The translations under genes were made by a program, and so were the position numbers. A DNA stretch of 39,465 nucleotides, taken from contig CAZIEB010000004.1 of assembly GCA_964538665.1 (NCBI GenBank), positions 1 to 39,465 on the forward strand, given 5' to 3'. The notes below the pieces were generated by a model. The model did no database searches. It saw only the letters and a list, made by a program, of their open reading frames with translations, and was not told the origin of the DNA. Origin of the DNA: JAPUDQ01 sp964538665. GTDB taxonomy: Bacteria; Patescibacteriota; Saccharimonadia; Saccharimonadales; Saccharimonadaceae. Every line of letters begins with the position of its first letter. The first letter of the stretch is position 1. Positions 1-6,156 of this stretch are shown here, in pieces.

Positions 1-227
1 AGGCAGACGGTGAAAAAAAGGTCGTCAACACCGACCCGGCCGCCGTTCCAACCGACGAAGCAAAAAAGAAAGTCGCCAACCAAACCGAAAGCAAGGCCAC
101 AAATGGTCGCCAATTTGCAAACTGTACCGAAGCTTTCGAATCCGGCGTCTTCAACATCCGCCGCTCCGACCCGAGCTACCAGCAAAAGCTCGACCGTGAC
201 AATGACGGCATCGCATGCGAAAAGTAA
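1..227 (+). CDS. Excalibur calcium-binding domain protein, C-terminal fragment
   Basis: The open frame runs off the left edge (codons in phase from base 3) and stops with TAA at 225-227. The last 40 residues carry the Excalibur signature: FANCTEAF, then NIRRSDPSYQ and LDRDNDGIACEK, with the two cysteines and the D-x-D-x-D-G calcium loop. Upstream is a Lys/Ala/Thr-rich linker. Excalibur domains usually end secreted or surface proteins, often after a nuclease or repeat region, so the missing N-terminus probably holds a signal peptide and an enzymatic domain. The next gene starts inside this one (ATG 215). Base composition is clearly GC-richer than the sequence after the N gap. The domain call is firm; the whole protein is unknown. 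Confidence 0.8.
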   Translation, partial: ADGEKKVVNTDPAAVPTDEAKKKVANQTESKATNGRQFANCTEAFESGVFNIRRSDPSYQQKLDRDNDGIACEK

Positions 228-333
228 CATACACCGGCAATCGCGACCCTCGATTTGTCCGCATCCAGCGTGGCGGAACGCTCGATGATGCAACTCACCA
301 GGCATTGGCAATCTGGTCGGCAGCGTGCGCAGA
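215..333 (+). CDS. Probable Imm5-like immunity protein, N-terminal fragment
   Basis: An ATG at 215-217 overlaps the end of the Excalibur gene by 13 bases and opens a frame that runs into the N gap at 334, giving about 39 residues. The block DPRFVRIQRGGTLDD followed by LAIWSAACA resembles the start of proteins annotated as putative immunity protein (Imm5-like), which begin with a DPRF, RGGTL and LW-A-x-C-A pattern. If correct, this protein would neutralise a partner toxin in the cytoplasm, and the overlapping Excalibur protein could be that partner; this pairing is inference. The gene is truncated by the assembly gap, so length and C-terminal domain are unseen. The start has no clear Shine-Dalgarno and probably relies on translational coupling. 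Confidence 0.5.
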
Positions 334-343
334 NNNNNNNNNN
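334..343. other. Assembly gap (10 N)
   Basis: Ten consecutive N separate two contigs. The left 333 bases are GC-rich with overlapping plus-strand genes; the right side begins with a minus-strand restriction gene of lower GC. True gap size and adjacency are not known from the sequence. Confidence 0.98.
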
Positions 344-358
344 GTCTCGGGAGCGTAT

Positions 359-1435
359 TTACCGAAATCTAACTTGCAAATTGAGCCTTAGAAGAACCTC
401 GCCACCCTCCATGTAAAGATACCCAAAGTCATGACGAGAAGTGCTTGGCGTGTCGAGCTTGGTGCTATTGAACAGATAATCTCTAAAATCATCATCGTTG
501 TACAAATGGTAGCAAAGCAACATACCGTCATCTCGCACGATTATGTAACCACCGTAAGTTGAAAGTCGAGTATTCCACTCACGACTTGGCACCATGCCAA
601 GTGCAACTGCACGCAAAAATGATTTTACCTTGTAGTTAATTTCTGTCACACCTAAACCGTGCAAGCCTTTCGCTCCGCTTAACTCGCATAGCTGCGTCAT
701 CGTTACGCCCTGTCCTGAATAATAATCAACAAGCATGTTTGCGAGAATGTCTGGCATGATACTGTCAATCACACGCATATTGCGAGTAAATACGGTGCTT
801 TCGATGTGCGAAAATTCCAAAATGCCGCCTGCTTCGGTGATTGCCTGTAGTCTATCTCGCATTTTTCGAGAACTGTCTATATTGTTAATCTCATCAAGAT
901 TGCCGCTAAAGTTTCGCACTTTATAGATAAAGTTTGTACGCCTGCTTGCATTGAGCAGTGTTGAAGCTCCACCAACTTGTGATTTGATCGAAAATCCGAC
1001 AGGCTTACTCTGCGCAATCAACTTGTCTTTGATAATCGCTTCGATGTCTGATTTCATACTAGAGTTTGCTTTGATTTTCTCTAGGTGGTATTCACTCATT
1101 AATGCAACAGCCTCGGGCAATGCAAAAGTGCTAGTATTGGCTGATTTTATCGTTTCAAACACTCTTTGGGCTTTTTCTGGCAGTAGGTGCGTACTTACTG
1201 CGTCAACCAATTGTCCATTTGCCGCCAAAATACGCACTATACCGTCTTGCTCAAGGTCGTACACACAAGGTCTGTTCTCGACATCTTCACGGAATATCTG
1301 CAAAAAAGTGTACTCGTCATTTGTCGGCTGCAAGTTCATGTCTGCCGCTTTGATTTTGTTTTCGCTAAAGAGCTTGAAAAGCACATACAGCTCCGACCAT
1401 TCGCCTTTGTTTGCCGTCAGGGTGTAGGTGTCCAC
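359..1435 (-). CDS. HpaII-family type II restriction endonuclease
   Basis: This 358-residue protein lies directly downstream of a C5 methyltransferase. The MTase stop and this GTG start share one base (TAGTG at 1437-1433), so the two are translationally coupled. The N-terminal block NKGEWSELYVLFKL and the central block FSIKSQVGGASTLLNAS followed by TNFIYKV are the conserved stretches I associate with the HpaII restriction endonuclease family, whose members cleave CCGG. Length fits that family. It should cut unmethylated foreign DNA in the cytoplasm. Catalytic residues are not assigned here; the Ser-Ile-Lys block is a candidate active-site strand. CCGG specificity is inferred from family resemblance. 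Confidence 0.8.
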   Translation of the reverse strand: MDTYTLTANKGEWSELYVLFKLFSENKIKAADMNLQPTNDEYTFLQIFREDVENRPCVYDLEQDGIVRILAANGQLVDAVSTHLLPEKAQRVFETIKSANTSTFALPEAVALMSEYHLEKIKANSSMKSDIEAIIKDKLIAQSKPVGFSIKSQVGGASTLLNASRRTNFIYKVRNFSGNLDEINNIDSSRKMRDRLQAITEAGGILEFSHIESTVFTRNMRVIDSIMPDILANMLVDYYSGQGVTMTQLCELSGAKGLHGLGVTEINYKVKSFLRAVALGMVPSREWNTRLSTYGGYIIVRDDGMLLCYHLYNDDDFRDYLFNSTKLDTPSTSRHDFGYLYMEGGEVLLRLNLQVRFR

Positions 1436-2307
1436 TATTTCAGCCTCTTCATTATTTCATTGGCAGTAGCCTGTATAGCAGGCACAGCAACCGAGTTGCC
1501 GAGTTGCTTCATGGCTTGCGTTTCAGACACGGGGAACTCAAAGTCGTCGGGAAAACCTTGCATACGCAAACCTTCTTTTGGTGATAGTCGACGCACTTCG
1601 CCGTCAACCAAATACGTATCCCAATTGCGTCGGTCGCCAATCCCAGAACCCCGACCACCGACACGTAAAGTGTAGCCAACTGTTTTATTTACCTTACCGT
1701 CAAACACATCGTCCATTGTCATGGTGAGTTTGACTGGCTCTGGAAACTCAAACTCTATACTTTTGTCCTTAAAGCCGACCATAAATAGTCGTGGGCGATG
1801 TTGCGGCACGCCATAATCAGAAGCTTTGATTACTTTATAAAAGAAACTATAGCCCAAATCTTCGGTCAATATTCGCTGGATTGTTGCAAATGTTCGTCCG
1901 CCGTCATGCGTTAGCAGTCCTCGGACATTTTCGAGGAAAAATGCACTTGGTTGCTTCTCTTTAATGATATTTGCGATGTCAAAAAAGAGTGTGCCACGAG
2001 TTTCGCTAAAACCCCTTTTCAGTCCTGCTTGCGAGAATGGCTGGCATGGAAAGCCACCAGTAATAATGTCAAAATCTGGAATACTCTTTGGTAGTACCGC
2101 CGTAATATCGCCAGTAAATGTTTGGTCGATAGTTTCAGGTGTAAATAGTTCTGGTTGTATTTTCTCAAAGTTCTTTTTGTAGGTTTCTCGTGCCGCCTTG
2201 TCCCATTCACTCACAAAAACACACTTTGCTCCAAGATTATGAAAGGCGAGATGAAAGCCGCCAATGCCAGCGAATAAGTCGATAAAAGTGATTGTCTTTT
2301 TTGCCAT
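1435..2307 (-). CDS. DNA (cytosine-5) methyltransferase, HpaII-type RM partner
   Basis: This C5-MTase (290 residues from the chosen start) shows the motifs in order: I, FIDLFAGIGG near residue 8; IV, GGFPCQPFSQAG with catalytic Cys about 88; VI, ENVRGLL; VIII, QHRPRLFMVGF; IX, RRLSPKEGLRMQGFP; X, KQLGNSVAVPA. The short region before motif IX (TLRVGGRGSGI) is the target-recognition segment. Start: ATG at 2307 has AGGGGA about 7 bases upstream, whereas an earlier in-frame ATG at 2337 does not and would lie further into the structured leader. It methylates the host's own sites to block the restriction enzyme encoded directly downstream in the same operon. Expression is probably controlled by the leader at 2345-2490. 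Confidence 0.93.
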   Translation of the reverse strand: MAKKTITFIDLFAGIGGFHLAFHNLGAKCVFVSEWDKAARETYKKNFEKIQPELFTPETIDQTFTGDITAVLPKSIPDFDIITGGFPCQPFSQAGLKRGFSETRGTLFFDIANIIKEKQPSAFFLENVRGLLTHDGGRTFATIQRILTEDLGYSFFYKVIKASDYGVPQHRPRLFMVGFKDKSIEFEFPEPVKLTMTMDDVFDGKVNKTVGYTLRVGGRGSGIGDRRNWDTYLVDGEVRRLSPKEGLRMQGFPDDFEFPVSETQAMKQLGNSVAVPAIQATANEIMKRLK

Positions 2308-2344
2308 GCTTCCCCTGCGATATGCTTTAAGCCGCAAGTAGCTG

Positions 2345-2490
2345 CAACAACAAAAGAAGCAACCACGAACGGGTTGCTTAGACCTTTAACGCCTGCTTGC
2401 ACAGGTTTGTCCGTGGCTGCTTTTTTATGTGCAAGTCCACAAACAAAAGAATGTGTTTTCAGGCGTTAAAAGTTATTAAGGTCTAAGCCT
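2345..2490 (-). promoter_or_regulatory. Structured leader of the restriction-modification operon (candidate attenuator)
   Basis: On the minus strand a -10 box (TATAAT, 2500-2495) places the transcript start near 2488. That is the first base of an inverted-repeat arm (2488-2460) pairing with 2395-2376 over 20 bases, with a 9-base bulge. Inside it a 7-bp stem (2435-2429 with 2402-2396) stacks directly on the outer helix. Immediately after it, 2379-2372 pairs with 2364-2357 (AAGCAACC with GGTTGCTT), followed by a T-rich run, which looks like a terminator. The last four bases of the outer arm (2379-2376) are also the first four of the terminator stem, so the two folds compete. The methyltransferase ATG lies about 50 bases further on. 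The -35 box is weak. Function is inferred. Confidence 0.5.
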
Positions 2491-2546
2491 CTTTATTATA
2501 TCGCACAACGGAACAAAGCGGAATACATCGACAGGGGCAAAAGTGG

Positions 2547-2552
2547 TATAAT
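2547..2552 (+). promoter_or_regulatory. -10 box upstream of the ParB-like/adenine methylase operon
   Basis: TATAAT at 2547-2552, 49 bases before the GTG start at 2602. No good -35 is seen at 17 bases. It is divergent from the RM operon promoter, whose -10 is at 2495-2500. Confidence 0.45.
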
Positions 2553-2601
2553 AAACTCAAGATTATTAGCAAGTGGGCAATGACTATAGATAGGAGCTAG
2601 A

Positions 2602-3906
2602 GTGGCGGCCGTTCAGAATATTCAAAACATCAAAGTAAACGACTTGTGTCTATGGACAGAGAACCCACGTGACCCCATTGATACGAATGCAACAGACCTA
2701 GACATTATTAAACATGCCATTGATGAAAATCCAAAAGCATGGAACTTGGACAAACTTGTAACCGAAATGGGTGCGCACTACGACCTCAGCGAGCTACCAA
2801 CTGTCGTTTACATTGATGATAAGCCTGTGGTATATGACGGCAATAGGCGCGTTGCCGTTCTGAAATATCTACAGAATCCCCAACTATACTCGGAGGTGTC
2901 TGGACGCCTACCCCTGGGTTATGAACCGCAGGAGTTGAAAGATTTAACAGAAATACCTTGCAACGTATGCGACCAAGAAACTGCCTTGACGAACATAGAG
3001 CGCAAGCACAGCACTAACGGCTCATGGGGTCAACTAGAGCGCGACTACTTTGCCTATAAGCATAGGGGTAAAGATAAATCGCTATTTGTAAGGCTGAACG
3101 AGCAAACTGGCGGGTATATCGCCAACCATAAGTCAATGAACAAGCTCTTTGTAAAAGACGAAGTGCTAAATGCCAAGAACTTGCGAGAAATAGGCTTTCT
3201 TATAAGTGATACAGGGGAGATTGAAACGCCATACTCGACTGAAGAAAGCCTACAATTACTCGAAAATATCCGCAGCCTTATTGAAAGTAAAAAAATATCT
3301 ACAAGAAATAATCGCGGACTACTGAAACAGCCATTAGCAGCTAATTTCTCAGATACGCCACTAAAGTCAGCGTCCGACAATAATTCACTTGAGCCATTGA
3401 GCATCGAATCTGTGCAAGATGAGCATACAGACGATACTCCGAAGCAAAGAAAGACACCGCGTACAAAGAAGAAAACGCCGACTTTCTTCCTCGATAACAT
3501 GCCATCGCTCGCAAACGGAGAAGTTAACGATATTTATAGAGATATTTTATCTCTGCACGATTACTACATACAGGAAAAAGATACACTTTCTACGACATTC
3601 CCTGCTTTAATAAGAATGTCTTTGCGATTGCTAGTTGAGTCGGCCGCGAATAGCGACGGTATCAATACATACGTCAGTAATAACTACGCGGACGCCAAAA
3701 AGACCCTAACGCAAGACCAGAAAACTACACTTTCAAATAACAGTGTCGATAGCGACCAAAAGCTAATACAACTCTTACAGTCTGGTGCACACAACTACAC
3801 TAATTCGGCCAATTTTGAGCAAACTACAGCAATGTCCATTATAATAGGTGCTATAGTATCCAAAACACATCAAAAAAATAAAAATGATACAAGCGAAAAC
3901 ATATAG
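2602..3906 (+). CDS. ParB-like N-terminal domain protein paired with an adenine methylase
   Basis: A 434-residue protein with GTG start and AGGAG five bases upstream (2592-2596). The first ~95 residues look like a ParB/Srx-type fold: IKVNDLCLWTENPRD, then LPTVVYIDDKPVVYDGNRR (YDGNRR at 78-83). The middle is basic and includes HSTNGSWGQLERDYFAYKHR. A Lys/Arg-rich hinge near residue 280 precedes a helical C-terminal domain (FPALIRMSLRLLVESA, then SGAHNYTN). It overlaps the next gene, a Dam-type methylase, by 23 bases, so the two are made together. ParB-like domains next to methyltransferases occur in phage and defence contexts, where they may be nucleases or DNA-binding partners. The actual role here is unknown. 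It is not a chromosome-partition ParB: no parA neighbour and no typical helix-turn-helix order. Confidence 0.7.
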   Translation: MAAVQNIQNIKVNDLCLWTENPRDPIDTNATDLDIIKHAIDENPKAWNLDKLVTEMGAHYDLSELPTVVYIDDKPVVYDGNRRVAVLKYLQNPQLYSEVSGRLPLGYEPQELKDLTEIPCNVCDQETALTNIERKHSTNGSWGQLERDYFAYKHRGKDKSLFVRLNEQTGGYIANHKSMNKLFVKDEVLNAKNLREIGFLISDTGEIETPYSTEESLQLLENIRSLIESKKISTRNNRGLLKQPLAANFSDTPLKSASDNNSLEPLSIESVQDEHTDDTPKQRKTPRTKKKTPTFFLDNMPSLANGEVNDIYRDILSLHDYYIQEKDTLSTTFPALIRMSLRLLVESAANSDGINTYVSNNYADAKKTLTQDQKTTLSNNSVDSDQKLIQLLQSGAHNYTNSANFEQTTAMSIIIGAIVSKTHQKNKNDTSENI

Positions 3907-4750
3907 AAAGCACCTATTCACCCCTTTGCGCTATCCGGGCGGCAAGACATCTCTCTTTGCTTTCTTTGATACTGTCATCAAAAAGCATGAGTGGCAAGAT
4001 ATTACGTATATCGAACCATATGCAGGCGGTGCAGGCGCGGCCGTATCGCTATTATTGCTGGAAAAAGTGAACTACATTGTTATCAATGACTATGACCCTG
4101 CTATATATTCGTTTTGGCTTGCCATAAAAGAACATAACGCAGAGTTTATTAAGCGAGTATTAAACACGCCTATAACTGTTGAGGAGTGGGAGCGACAAAA
4201 AAAAGTTTATAAAGCGGCCGATACGTCCGATAGGCTTTCGCTCGGCTTTGCGACTTTCTTCCTAAATCGGACTAATCGCTCTGGCATTTTGAACGCGGGG
4301 CCGATTGGCGGCAAGCAGCAACTCGGTGAATGGAAAATTGACGCGCGGTACAACAAGCAAAATCTTATCGAGAAAATTAAACTCATCGGACTTTACGGCG
4401 ATAGAATTACTGTACTCAACGAGGACGGCGCAGACGTCATCGAACGATATGCAAAAGACCCAAAGAGTTTCTTCTACGTTGACCCGCCATACTTTGTGAA
4501 AGGTGCAGACCTTTACTTGAATGCCTTCAAGCTAAAAGACCACCAAAAGCTCGCAAATTCACTTAACAAGCATAGCAAGGCAAAATGGCTTTTAAGCTAT
4601 GACAATGAAAAAGATATCCTTGACCTTTACCCGGATAGGCAATACAGGACTTTTGACCTTAAATACTCTGCTCATCACAATTCAAAGGTTGGCTCGGAGC
4701 TGATGATTTTTTCTGACGTTGTTGATGTAGATATTGTAGATAATATCTAA
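3884..4750 (+). CDS. Dam-type (MethyltransfD12) DNA adenine N6-methyltransferase
   Basis: This 288-residue protein has class-alpha adenine methylase order: RYPGGK near residue 16-21 and the SAM-binding EPYAGGAGAAVSLL at 44-57, then a target-recognition middle, and the catalytic DPPY at 200-203 within FFYVDPPYF. It transfers a methyl group from SAM to adenine N6. The start overlaps the ParB-like gene by 23 bases; there is no strong Shine-Dalgarno, which fits translational coupling. No matching restriction enzyme is adjacent, so it may be an orphan methylase, a partner of the ParB-like protein, or part of a larger defence unit with the DUF3800 gene. The recognition sequence cannot be read from this, although Dam relatives often target GATC. 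Confidence 0.9.
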   Translation: MIQAKTYRKHLFTPLRYPGGKTSLFAFFDTVIKKHEWQDITYIEPYAGGAGAAVSLLLLEKVNYIVINDYDPAIYSFWLAIKEHNAEFIKRVLNTPITVEEWERQKKVYKAADTSDRLSLGFATFFLNRTNRSGILNAGPIGGKQQLGEWKIDARYNKQNLIEKIKLIGLYGDRITVLNEDGADVIERYAKDPKSFFYVDPPYFVKGADLYLNAFKLKDHQKLANSLNKHSKAKWLLSYDNEKDILDLYPDRQYRTFDLKYSAHHNSKVGSELMIFSDVVDVDIVDNI

Positions 4751-4759
4751 AACAAACAA

Positions 4760-4791
4760 AGCGGCCGCTCGTATTGACATAAGCGGCCGCT
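4760..4791 (+). repeat. Paired 10-bp palindromes (candidate operator)
   Basis: The palindrome AGCGGCCGCT occurs at 4760-4769 and 4782-4791. The centres are 22 bases apart, close to two helical turns. The first copy ends just before the -35 box at 4774 and the second lies in the promoter spacer, as expected for two cooperative repressor sites. The binding protein is unknown. Confidence 0.5.
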
Positions 4792-4803
4792 CAATGCTAT
4801 ATT
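4774..4803 (+). promoter_or_regulatory. Strong sigma-70-like promoter of a candidate small RNA
   Basis: A perfect -35 (TTGACA, 4774-4779), an 18-base spacer and TATATT (4798-4803) predict a start near 4810. The only thing downstream on this strand is a short stem-loop sequence ending in a terminator. Confidence 0.6.
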
Positions 4804-4809
4804 GTAGGT

Positions 4810-4867
4810 AAGGATTGGGGCGTCCCCAGTCGATAAGAGGCATCACTCCGTGATGCTTTTTATTTTT
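4810..4867 (+). ncRNA. Candidate small structured RNA (~55 nt)
   Basis: Between the promoter at 4774-4803 and a strong terminator there is no ORF of meaningful length. The predicted transcript has two hairpins: GATTGGGG pairing with CCCCAGTC around a 3-base loop (4813-4831, one G-U pair), then the terminator stem. It lies immediately after the adenine methylase gene and may simply be the operon terminator region. The independent promoter with twin palindromes argues for a regulated small RNA, for example acting on the methylase, ParB-like or convergent DUF3800 mRNA. This is inference; it resembles no RNA family I recognise. Confidence 0.4.
4841..4867 (+). terminator. Rho-independent terminator after the adenine methylase and candidate sRNA
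   Basis: GCATCAC, loop TCC, GTGATGC, then TTTTTATTTTT: a 7-bp stem followed by a long T tract on the plus strand. It sits between convergent genes, 14 bases before the end of the DUF3800 gene. Confidence 0.85.
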
Positions 4868-4880
4868 CATTTCGCCTCTG

Positions 4881-5621
4881 TTAGCGCGGGAAGACTTTAA
4901 TGCCGTAACCGATAACTTCTCCGCGTGCGTTGGAACGGATTTTTGGCTTTATGACGTCAAATGCTTGGTTTGGCTCGCTATTATTCAAGATATAGCGCGC
5001 AATCGGATAGGCGCAAAGGTCGGCAATCTCAATGCCTATTTCGCCGTCTGTTTTACGCCGTAGACTTGCGTCTGTATCGAACAATCGCTGGAAACGCGCA
5101 GCGTCTATTTGTGAACCTCTGTAAAGAATTTGGTTGTAACGACTTGTTATTACTCTATCTTCACGCTTGCCACGACTTTCGATATAGACATGGGTATTTG
5201 TCGCGCCTCGCTCGTCAGCCTCAAATAGCGCTCGCTCCATAATAAACGTCAGGGCGATTTCATATGGATCATCGGCTAGTTTTCCGTATTGCTCGATATG
5301 CTTTTTCTTGTCGATGGCAGAAGATATGAGGGTATAATCCGCCTCTGTAAAGATTCTGTTGAGGTCGTTGTAGAAGTTCCTTTTTACTTTGTCGTCAAAG
5401 AATATCTCAAACCCACGCTCGTATTTGCGCATGTCGCGCCGATGCAGAACGACTTGCTTGCCGGGGAAATACTTAGCTTTCAATGCGTTAATTTGTGTCT
5501 TTAGTTGCGTGTAGGCGTCATCAGCAATCAGCACGCCCGTGAGGGCGAGTATCGGGAAGTTGGGGTCGATATTGGTCAGGTCGCTCGTACCCGACTCATC
5601 AAGGAATAAATGGAGCTTCAT
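4881..5621 (-). CDS. DUF3800 family protein
   Basis: From the chosen ATG (5621) this is a 246-residue protein. It starts LHLFLDESGTSD and ends with an acidic block GIEIADLCAYPIARYI; these N-terminal Asp-Glu and C-terminal Asp features are typical of DUF3800, a family with a presumed RNase H-like fold common in phage and defence islands. The frame stays open upstream to 5762, but that part is GC-rich and low-complexity. A -10 box (TATAAT, minus strand, about 5637-5632) sits some 10 bases before ATG 5621, which fits a leaderless mRNA starting there. It converges on the adenine methylase operon. Biochemical function is unknown; a nuclease role in defence is an inference from fold and neighbourhood. 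Confidence 0.82.
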   Translation of the reverse strand: MKLHLFLDESGTSDLTNIDPNFPILALTGVLIADDAYTQLKTQINALKAKYFPGKQVVLHRRDMRKYERGFEIFFDDKVKRNFYNDLNRIFTEADYTLISSAIDKKKHIEQYGKLADDPYEIALTFIMERALFEADERGATNTHVYIESRGKREDRVITSRYNQILYRGSQIDAARFQRLFDTDASLRRKTDGEIGIEIADLCAYPIARYILNNSEPNQAFDVIKPKIRSNARGEVIGYGIKVFPR

Positions 5622-5637
5622 ACTTCTCTTATTATAC

Positions 5638-5775
5638 CAGGCTGTATGTACCATTAGTCGCATTGCTTGCGGGTCGAGGGCGCGTAGCGCGTCGGCTTTG
5701 CCGCCTGGGCGAAGCCTCAACGCCTCTACTGCTTGCACAGTAGTCGAACCACCAGAAAACACCCTTTACAACTAA
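5638..5775. other. GC-rich hairpin-dense sequence upstream of DUF3800
   Basis: This stretch is much GC-richer than the genes on either side. Read on the minus strand it holds consecutive small hairpins: CTACTG/CAGTAG around a 6-base loop, then GGCTT/AAGCC enclosing CGCC/GGCG, then GCGC/GCGC. It is open in the DUF3800 frame but lies upstream of a -10 box, so probably it is not translated as part of that protein. It could be a recombination-site remnant or a structured RNA. Confidence 0.4.
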
Positions 5776-5836
5776 AAAAGAAATCTCGGCGGGGGAAATT
5801 CAAAAAATAAGGCAAGGGGTTTTTATGGTGGGGTGA

Positions 5837-5878
5837 GCGGGCGCGTGCGCCCGCAGGCGTCGGGGCTGAGCTTCAGCC
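5837..5878. repeat. Two adjacent short palindromes
   Basis: 5837-5854 is an 8-bp inverted repeat with a 2-base centre (GCGGGCGC, GT, GCGCCCGC). 5864-5878 is GGCTGA, GCT, TCAGCC. Both lie in an otherwise gene-free stretch and together would form tandem stem-loops on either strand. Confidence 0.6.
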
Positions 5879-5921
5879 ATTTTGCTCGAAATAGGTTCGA
5901 ATTTCGGCGTACAAGGGAGCC

Positions 5922-5964
5922 ATAGAAATATCCGTATGCCGTTGTGGTATGCGGATTTTTCTAT
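5922..5964 (+). terminator. Long hairpin with terminator features (19-bp stem)
   Basis: 5922-5940 pairs with 5946-5964 around a 5-base loop (GTTGT), with one mismatch and two G-U pairs when read on the plus strand. The 3' arm contains TTTTT. No gene lies just upstream on the plus strand, so it would end a non-coding transcript or insulate the AT-rich cassette that begins at 6157. The remainder of 5965-6121 is AT-rich and shows nothing I recognise. Confidence 0.5.
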
Positions 5965-6121
5965 TGATGAAGTGATTGGGATTCGAGAAGCTCCTTCCGG
6001 GGTACAAATATTTGTCGGATTATGACCGTCATTATGTATGGCAACTACGGGTTTCAATCACATAAGTTCGAAAGAGAGTATCGATGGAATAAATATATAT
6101 AGAAATATAAGTAAAATATAG

Positions 6122-6150
6122 TTGACCATAATACCACAATACAGTATAAT
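6122..6150 (+). promoter_or_regulatory. Promoter of the 6157 kinase cassette (leaderless)
   Basis: TTGACC (6122-6127), a 17-base spacer and TATAAT (6145-6150). The ATG at 6157 is only 6 bases after the -10 box, so the mRNA should begin at or next to the start codon. Confidence 0.75.
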
Positions 6151-6156
6151 ATATAA

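Noticed and set aside
10..288. 92-residue plus-strand ORF at the left end
   Set aside because: It is out of frame with the Excalibur coding frame (1-227), which has a clear domain signature; the 92-residue reading is Pro/Ser/Thr-rich noise.
5892..5905. tRNA T-arm-like GGTTCGAAT
   Set aside because: The flanking bases do not form a T stem, and no acceptor, D or anticodon arm can be folded around it on either strand.
5800..6057. 85-residue minus-strand ORF in the hairpin region
   Set aside because: No ribosome site or family features; it is a by-product of GC-rich palindromic sequence.
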